Shown here: one piece after another, positions 59,988 through 64,000 of the stretch
How positions within the stretch are numbered: position 1 is the first letter of the stretch
Layout: each line of letters begins with the position of its first letter
Source: Mesoflavibacter zeaxanthinifaciens DSM 18436
Lineage (GTDB): Bacteria; Bacteroidota; Bacteroidia; Flavobacteriales; Flavobacteriaceae
DNA length: 64,000 bases
Direction of reading: 5' to 3'
Assembly (NCBI RefSeq): GCF_000422365.1
Contig: NZ_AULQ01000001.1
Coordinates: forward strand, 310,001-374,000
The notes under the pieces: generated by a model
Seen by the model: the letters and a program-made list of their open reading frames with translations, nothing else
Database searches by the model: none
Told to the model about the DNA's origin: nothing
Translations under genes and position numbers: made by a program

Positions 59988-61098
59988 TTAAAGATTATTA
60001 TTGTCTTCGGTTTGTTGCCCCATCATCATTAAATAAGACTTTAAAAATGGTTCTATATGACCATCCATTACAGCATCTACATTACCAGTTTCGTGACCAG
60101 AACGTACATCTTTAACTAACTTGTATGGATGCATAACATAGTTTCGTATTTGGCTTCCCCATTCAATTTTCATTTTACCAGCTTCAATATCATCACGTTG
60201 TGCCATTTGTTTTTGAAGTTCAATTTCATAAAGCTGAGATTTTAGCATTTGTAAGGCACGAGCACGGTTATCATGTTGCGATCGTGTTTCTGAGCATGAA
60301 ATTTGAATTCCAGTAGGTTTGTGTGTTAATTGTACTTTAGTTTCAACTTTATTTACATTTTGTCCTCCGGCACCACTTGATCTAGCGGTGGTAATTTCTA
60401 TATCTGCTGGGTTAATTTCGATTTCAATAGTATCATCAACCAAAGGATAAACATAAACAGAAGCAAAACTTGTATGTCGTTTTGCGTTACTATCAAATGG
60501 CGAAATTCTTACTAATCTATGAACACCGTTTTCTCCTTTTAACCAACCAAAAGCAAAGTCGCCTTCAATTTCTAAAGTCACTGTTTTTATACCAGCAACA
60601 TCACCTTCTTGAGAGTTAAGTTCTTTTACCTTAAAACCATTTTTTTCTGCGTACATTAAATACATACGCATAAGCATACTTGCCCAATCGCAGCTTTCTG
60701 TACCACCAGCACCAGCTGTTATTTGTAAAACAGCGCTAAGGCTATCACCTTCTTCAGAAAGCATATTTTTAAATTCAAGATTTTCTATAGCAGTTTCTGC
60801 TTTTTCAAACCTAGATTCTACATCTTCTAAGCTAGCTTCCTCTTCTTTAAAAAACTCGTATATAACTTCTAAATCTTCAATATAAGTTTTAGCATTGTCA
60901 TAGTCTTCTATCCATTTTTTCTTTTCTCTGATGGATTTCATGACTTGCTCTGCAGCTTTAGAATCATTCCAAAAATTCGGGTCAAATGTTTTTTCTTCTT
61001 CGTTACGAAGCTCTATTGTCTTTGCATCTAAGTCAAAGATATTGCCTTAAAGACTTAAGGCGTTTATTAAGATCTTTAATTTGATCTGTTGTAATCAT
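59988..61098 (-). CDS. prfB: Peptide chain release factor 2, programmed +1 frameshift
   Basis: RF2 releases polypeptides at UGA and UAA. Reading begins at the ATG at 61098-61096 with [20 protein letters not shown] and meets an in-frame TGA at 61035-61033 in the conserved context CTT TGA C (61038-61032). A +1 slip gives Leu-Asp and joins the long frame (61034-59988). The total is about 369 aa, matching the family. The stop-codon recognition tripeptide SPF (VRISPFDS) and catalytic GGQ ([11 protein letters not shown]) are present. An AGG stands upstream of the slip site, as in E. coli. A -7 box (61117-61124, minus) suggests a short leader. An ATG at 60941 is internal. Confidence 0.95.
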
Positions 61099-61193
61099 AT
61101 AATATATTGTTTGAAACAAAAATAAAATTATTAGTAAGATTCTAAAATTTATTAAAACAATATTTATAGTTTTATCTCTAAAAAAATATACTA

Positions 61194-62213
61194 ATGATTA
61201 TAGATTTAAGAAGTGATACGGTAACTAAACCAACACCAAAAATGCTTGAGGCAATGATGCAGGCTAAAGTTGGTGATGATGTGTATAATGAAGATGAAAC
61301 TGTTAACGCTTTAGAAGAAAAAATAGCTAATCTTTTTGGAAAAGAAAAAGCATTGTTTTTTCCTAGTGGGACTATGGCTAATCAAACTGCTATTAAATTA
61401 CACACCAATCCTGGTGACCAAGTAATTTGCGATAAATATGCTCATATTTTTAATTATGAAGGTGGTGGCGCATCTTTCAATAGTGGTGTTTCTTGTAAAT
61501 TAATAGATGGTAATCGAGGAATGTTTACTGCAAAACAGGTTGAAGAAGCAATAAATCCACCAGATTTTTATCATAGTCCGTTAACCAGATTAGTCGAAAT
61601 TGAAAATACCACAAACAAAGGTGGCGGCGCATGTTGGGATTTTGACGAAATATTAAAAATAAAATCACTTTGTAAAACACATAACTTAGGATTTCATTTA
61701 GATGGTGCAAGATTATGGAATGCTTTAGTAGCAAAAGAAGAAACTACAGAACAATACGGTAAAGCTTTTGATACCATATCTGTTTGCTTAAGTAAAGGTT
61801 TAGGTTGTCCTGTTGGATCCGTTTTAGTAGGTGATAAAGCAATTATGGAAAACGCAATACGAATTAGAAAGATATTAGGTGGAGGCATGAGACAAGTAGG
61901 TTTTCTTGCTGCTGCAGGTTTGTATGCTTTAGATAATAATATTGAAAGATTAGCCGAAGACCATAAAAAAGCAAAGTATATAGCAGAATTATTACAACAA
62001 TCTAATTACGTTAAAAATGTAGAGTCAGTAGAAACAAACATCGTTATTTTTGAATTGTATGAAGAAACAAGCGAAAAGTTTTTGAAATCGCTTTCTGACA
62101 ATAAAATTCTTATTACCAATATGGGAAATAACAAACTAAGAATGGTAACACATTTGGAAATTACTGATAATGAAGTTGATATGTTAGAAAATGTAATTAA
62201 GTCACTTTTTTGA
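61194..62213 (+). CDS. Threonine aldolase / beta-eliminating lyase family PLP enzyme
   Basis: A 339-aa fold-type I PLP enzyme starting [19 protein letters not shown], the standard opening of low-specificity L-threonine aldolases. [14 protein letters not shown] binds PLP phosphate, [12 protein letters not shown] holds the PLP-ring Asp, and [15 protein letters not shown] holds the Schiff-base lysine. The expected reaction is threonine to glycine and acetaldehyde; other beta-eliminating lyases are less likely. It is monocistronic with prfB divergent on the left. Confidence 0.9.
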   Translation: MIIDLRSDTVTKPTPKMLEAMMQAKVGDDVYNEDETVNALEEKIANLFGKEKALFFPSGTMANQTAIKLHTNPGDQVICDKYAHIFNYEGGGASFNSGVSCKLIDGNRGMFTAKQVEEAINPPDFYHSPLTRLVEIENTTNKGGGACWDFDEILKIKSLCKTHNLGFHLDGARLWNALVAKEETTEQYGKAFDTISVCLSKGLGCPVGSVLVGDKAIMENAIRIRKILGGGMRQVGFLAAAGLYALDNNIERLAEDHKKAKYIAELLQQSNYVKNVESVETNIVIFELYEETSEKFLKSLSDNKILITNMGNNKLRMVTHLEITDNEVDMLENVIKSLF

Positions 62214-62304
62214 ATATAAATTTAATATTATTTAAAAGTTGCTTATGTCGTTTTTTTATGCATTTTATCGATTTTTTGGTTTTTCTTAACAGTTAATGTT
62301 AAAA

Positions 62305-62312
62305 TAAGTTTG
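62305..62312 (+). promoter_or_regulatory. Candidate -7 box of the OmpA-family gene
   Basis: TAAGTTTG matches TAnnTTTG exactly, 88 bp before the ATG at 62400. A TTG at 62276-62278 is 26 bp away, slightly too far. The rest of the 186-bp gap (62214-62399) shows no other element. Confidence 0.35.
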
Positions 62313-62399
62313 AATAGTGCTTTTTTTGTCTGAAATTAGTTGTAAAATGCTAATTTATAGTCTTTTATTAATCTATTTATAAACTTAAATTAACAAAAA

Positions 62400-64000
62400 A
62401 TGAAAAAAGTATTACTAACGATTTTGTCTTTTGTAGCCTGTACAGCAGTATTTGCACAAGACTTACCAACAAATCCTGAACCAGGAAAATGTTACGTTCG
62501 TTGTGTTACTCCAGATGTATGGGTAAACCAAGATGTAACAGTACAAGTGGCACCAGCTTATAAAAAGCTATCTGTTGTGCCAGCTAGTTACAACACGGTA
62601 ACAGAAGAAGTTATTGTGCAAAAAGCAGGAACAGAATTATCAGTAGTTCCAGCAAAGTACGAAACTCAGAATTTTGATGTAGTAGTACAAGAGGCAAGTC
62701 AAAAATTAGAAATCATACCATCATCAGTTTCTTACGAAGAGGAAACTGTTGTTGTACAAGAAGCTAGCCAAAGATTAGAGGTAGTTCCAGCTGTTTACGA
62801 AACTCGTACTTTTGAAGTAGTAACTCAACCAGCAACGCAACGTTTAGAGGTTATTCCTGCTAAATACGAAACAAGAGAAGAAACAGTAGTTGTTCAATCT
62901 GCAAGTCAAAAATTAGAAGTAATTCCTGCTGTTTGGGGAACACAAACTATTACATATAAGAAAAGAGAATTTGGTAACACTTTAAAAGTTGTACCAGCTA
63001 AATTTACTTCTAGTTACCAAGTTATAGAGGTTAAACCTGCAACTGCAAAGTGGGAAATGAGCGATACACCAGCTGCAGAGTGCCAATCAAGTGATCCTAA
63101 CGATTGTAGATACTGGTGTTATAAAAGTGTACCAGCACAAAACATTACAATAAATACTACTGAATTAGCTTCAGATGCTTCTGTAATAACTACTCCAGGA
63201 TGTGATAATTCTAATGGAGGAGCAGATGATTGTGGTATGGCTACTTATACTCAAAAAGTTATAGAAACTCCTGCAACAACAAGAGTTATTGATATTCCTG
63301 CTGTTACAAAAACAGTTAAGAAAACAGTAATGGTTACTCCTCCAACGACAAGAGTTATCGAAGTGCCTGCAAAAACTAAAACTATGGAGCGTGTTGTAAT
63401 GGTTACACCTCCTACAACAAGAGTTATAGATATTCCTGCTGTTACAAAAACAGTTAAGAAAAAAATCATTACTCCAGAAACAACTCGTGTAGTTACCATT
63501 CCAGAAGTTACTCAAACAATGAAGCGTGTGGTTATGTCTACACCTCCAACTACAAGAACTATAGATATAGCTGAGAAACGTTCTACAATCAAGAAAACTG
63601 TTTTAGCTTCAGATGCTAGAGTAGAAGAGTCTGTTGTACCGGCTGTTAATAAGACAGTTACAAAAGAAGTTTTACAAACTAAAGGAGGTTTAACAACGTG
63701 GAAAGAAGTTGACTGTAAGTTAGTAGAATATAATGACCTTAACATAAACTGGAATTTAGGTTCTGCAACTTTAACACCTGCAGCAAAAGCAGAGATAGAT
63801 GCTAAATTATTACCAGTATTAGCAGATGGTGTATCTGTAGAGATTGCTTCTCATACAGACTCAAGAGGATCTAAAGAATCTAATAGATTATTATCAGAGA
63901 GAAGAGCACAAGCTGTAACTAATTATTTAATTTCTAAAGGAATTAATTCTTCAAGAATTACTTCTAACGGTTATGGTGAGTCAAGATTAACTAACAGATG
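62400..64000 (+). CDS. OmpA-family outer-membrane protein with long internal repeats, 3' truncated
   Basis: The ORF runs from ATG 62400 to the window end (533 residues seen). It has a signal peptide (1-20). Block 1, about residues 50-190, has tandem units of 23 residues (for example EASQRLEVVPAVYETR, then PATQRLEVIPAKYETR). Block 2, about 282-426, has units like VMVTPPTTRVIEVPAKTKT. An OmpA-type peptidoglycan-binding domain starts near 447 (NWNLGSATLTPAAKAEIDA, then IASHTDSRGSKESN). Cysteines are clustered between the blocks. It probably spans the periplasm to the outer membrane. Reverse-strand ORFs within the repeats are shadows. An upstream -7 box, TAAGTTTG, lies at 62305-62312. Confidence 0.82.
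   Translation, partial: MKKVLLTILSFVACTAVFAQDLPTNPEPGKCYVRCVTPDVWVNQDVTVQVAPAYKKLSVVPASYNTVTEEVIVQKAGTELSVVPAKYETQNFDVVVQEASQKLEIIPSSVSYEEETVVVQEASQRLEVVPAVYETRTFEVVTQPATQRLEVIPAKYETREETVVVQSASQKLEVIPAVWGTQTITYKKREFGNTLKVVPAKFTSSYQVIEVKPATAKWEMSDTPAAECQSSDPNDCRYWCYKSVPAQNITINTTELASDASVITTPGCDNSNGGADDCGMATYTQKVIETPATTRVIDIPAVTKTVKKTVMVTPPTTRVIEVPAKTKTMERVVMVTPPTTRVIDIPAVTKTVKKKIITPETTRVVTIPEVTQTMKRVVMSTPPTTRTIDIAEKRSTIKKTVLASDARVEESVVPAVNKTVTKEVLQTKGGLTTWKEVDCKLVEYNDLNINWNLGSATLTPAAKAEIDAKLLPVLADGVSVEIASHTDSRGSKESNRLLSERRAQAVTNYLISKGINSSRITSNGYGESRLTNR

Noticed and set aside
60941-61098. Treating prfB as starting at the ATG at 60941
   Set aside because: It would lose the conserved N-terminal domain; the +1 frameshift model restores the full family length.
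62400-63700. CRISPR-like array suggested by the repeated DNA
   Set aside because: The repeats are in frame, vary at synonymous sites and lack unique spacers; they are coding repeats.
63171-63745. Overlapping minus-strand ORFs rich in repeated Thr/Val or Ser/Cys
   Set aside because: They are antisense shadows of the repeat-rich OmpA-family gene and have no starts, motifs or promoters of their own.

Overview
The window looks like a chromosomal segment of a marine-type member of the Flavobacteriaceae (Bacteroidota). The support is AT-rich DNA, almost no Shine-Dalgarno sequences, several TAnnTTTG-type -7 promoter boxes (two with a TTG element about 20 bp upstream), a type IX secretion C-terminal sorting domain, TonB plug and carboxypeptidase-regulatory domains, and a menaquinone pathway. 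I see no tRNA, rRNA, CRISPR array, insertion sequence or prophage.

Region 1 (1-16734) is built around menaquinone synthesis: menI, menF, menD, menB, menA, menC and menE all run on the + strand. They are interleaved with a DUF2853 protein, a CvfB-type S1 protein, a frameshifted lipoprotein, an SDR enzyme with a sterol-desaturase-like protein (both minus strand) and a CPBP protease. These genes cover chorismate to demethylmenaquinone except MenH; the last methylation enzyme (MenG/UbiE) is also absent. Upstream lie an rRNA methyltransferase (cut by the window edge), a nitronate monooxygenase-like protein, a papain-like lipoprotein and a membrane-anchored atypical kinase-like protein.

Region 2 (16828-31142) holds two adjacent VWA-related exported proteins (one with a decayed metal site), a SulP anion transporter whose start codon lies inside a long inverted repeat, an acyl-CoA carboxylase beta subunit, a flavin reductase-MarR-pirin cluster, an MFS exporter, a small membrane protein with EttA, and a metallo-beta-lactamase-fold lipoprotein.

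Region 3 (31310-43521) is the most enigmatic part. It has a long coiled-coil protein, two tiny membrane or secreted proteins, a 354-aa protein of unknown function, a classic-clade AAA+ ATPase, a membrane protein and a 411-aa protein of unknown function, then two more membrane proteins beyond a minus-strand secreted serine protease. I propose this as a candidate uncharacterised membrane-associated AAA+ system.

Region 4 (43518-64000) holds the glyoxylate shunt (aceB, aceA) with a divergent RamB/ScfR-type regulator and a palindromic operator-like array. It also has hutG and hutI of histidine degradation, a Crp/Fnr-family regulator, fumC, a TonB-dependent outer-membrane protein, two ArsC/Spx-like paralogs, prfB with a programmed +1 frameshift, a threonine-aldolase-family enzyme, and a repeat-rich OmpA-family protein cut by the window end. 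Dispersed non-coding repeats (heptamer arrays and long palindromic elements) sit at gene borders in regions 2-4.
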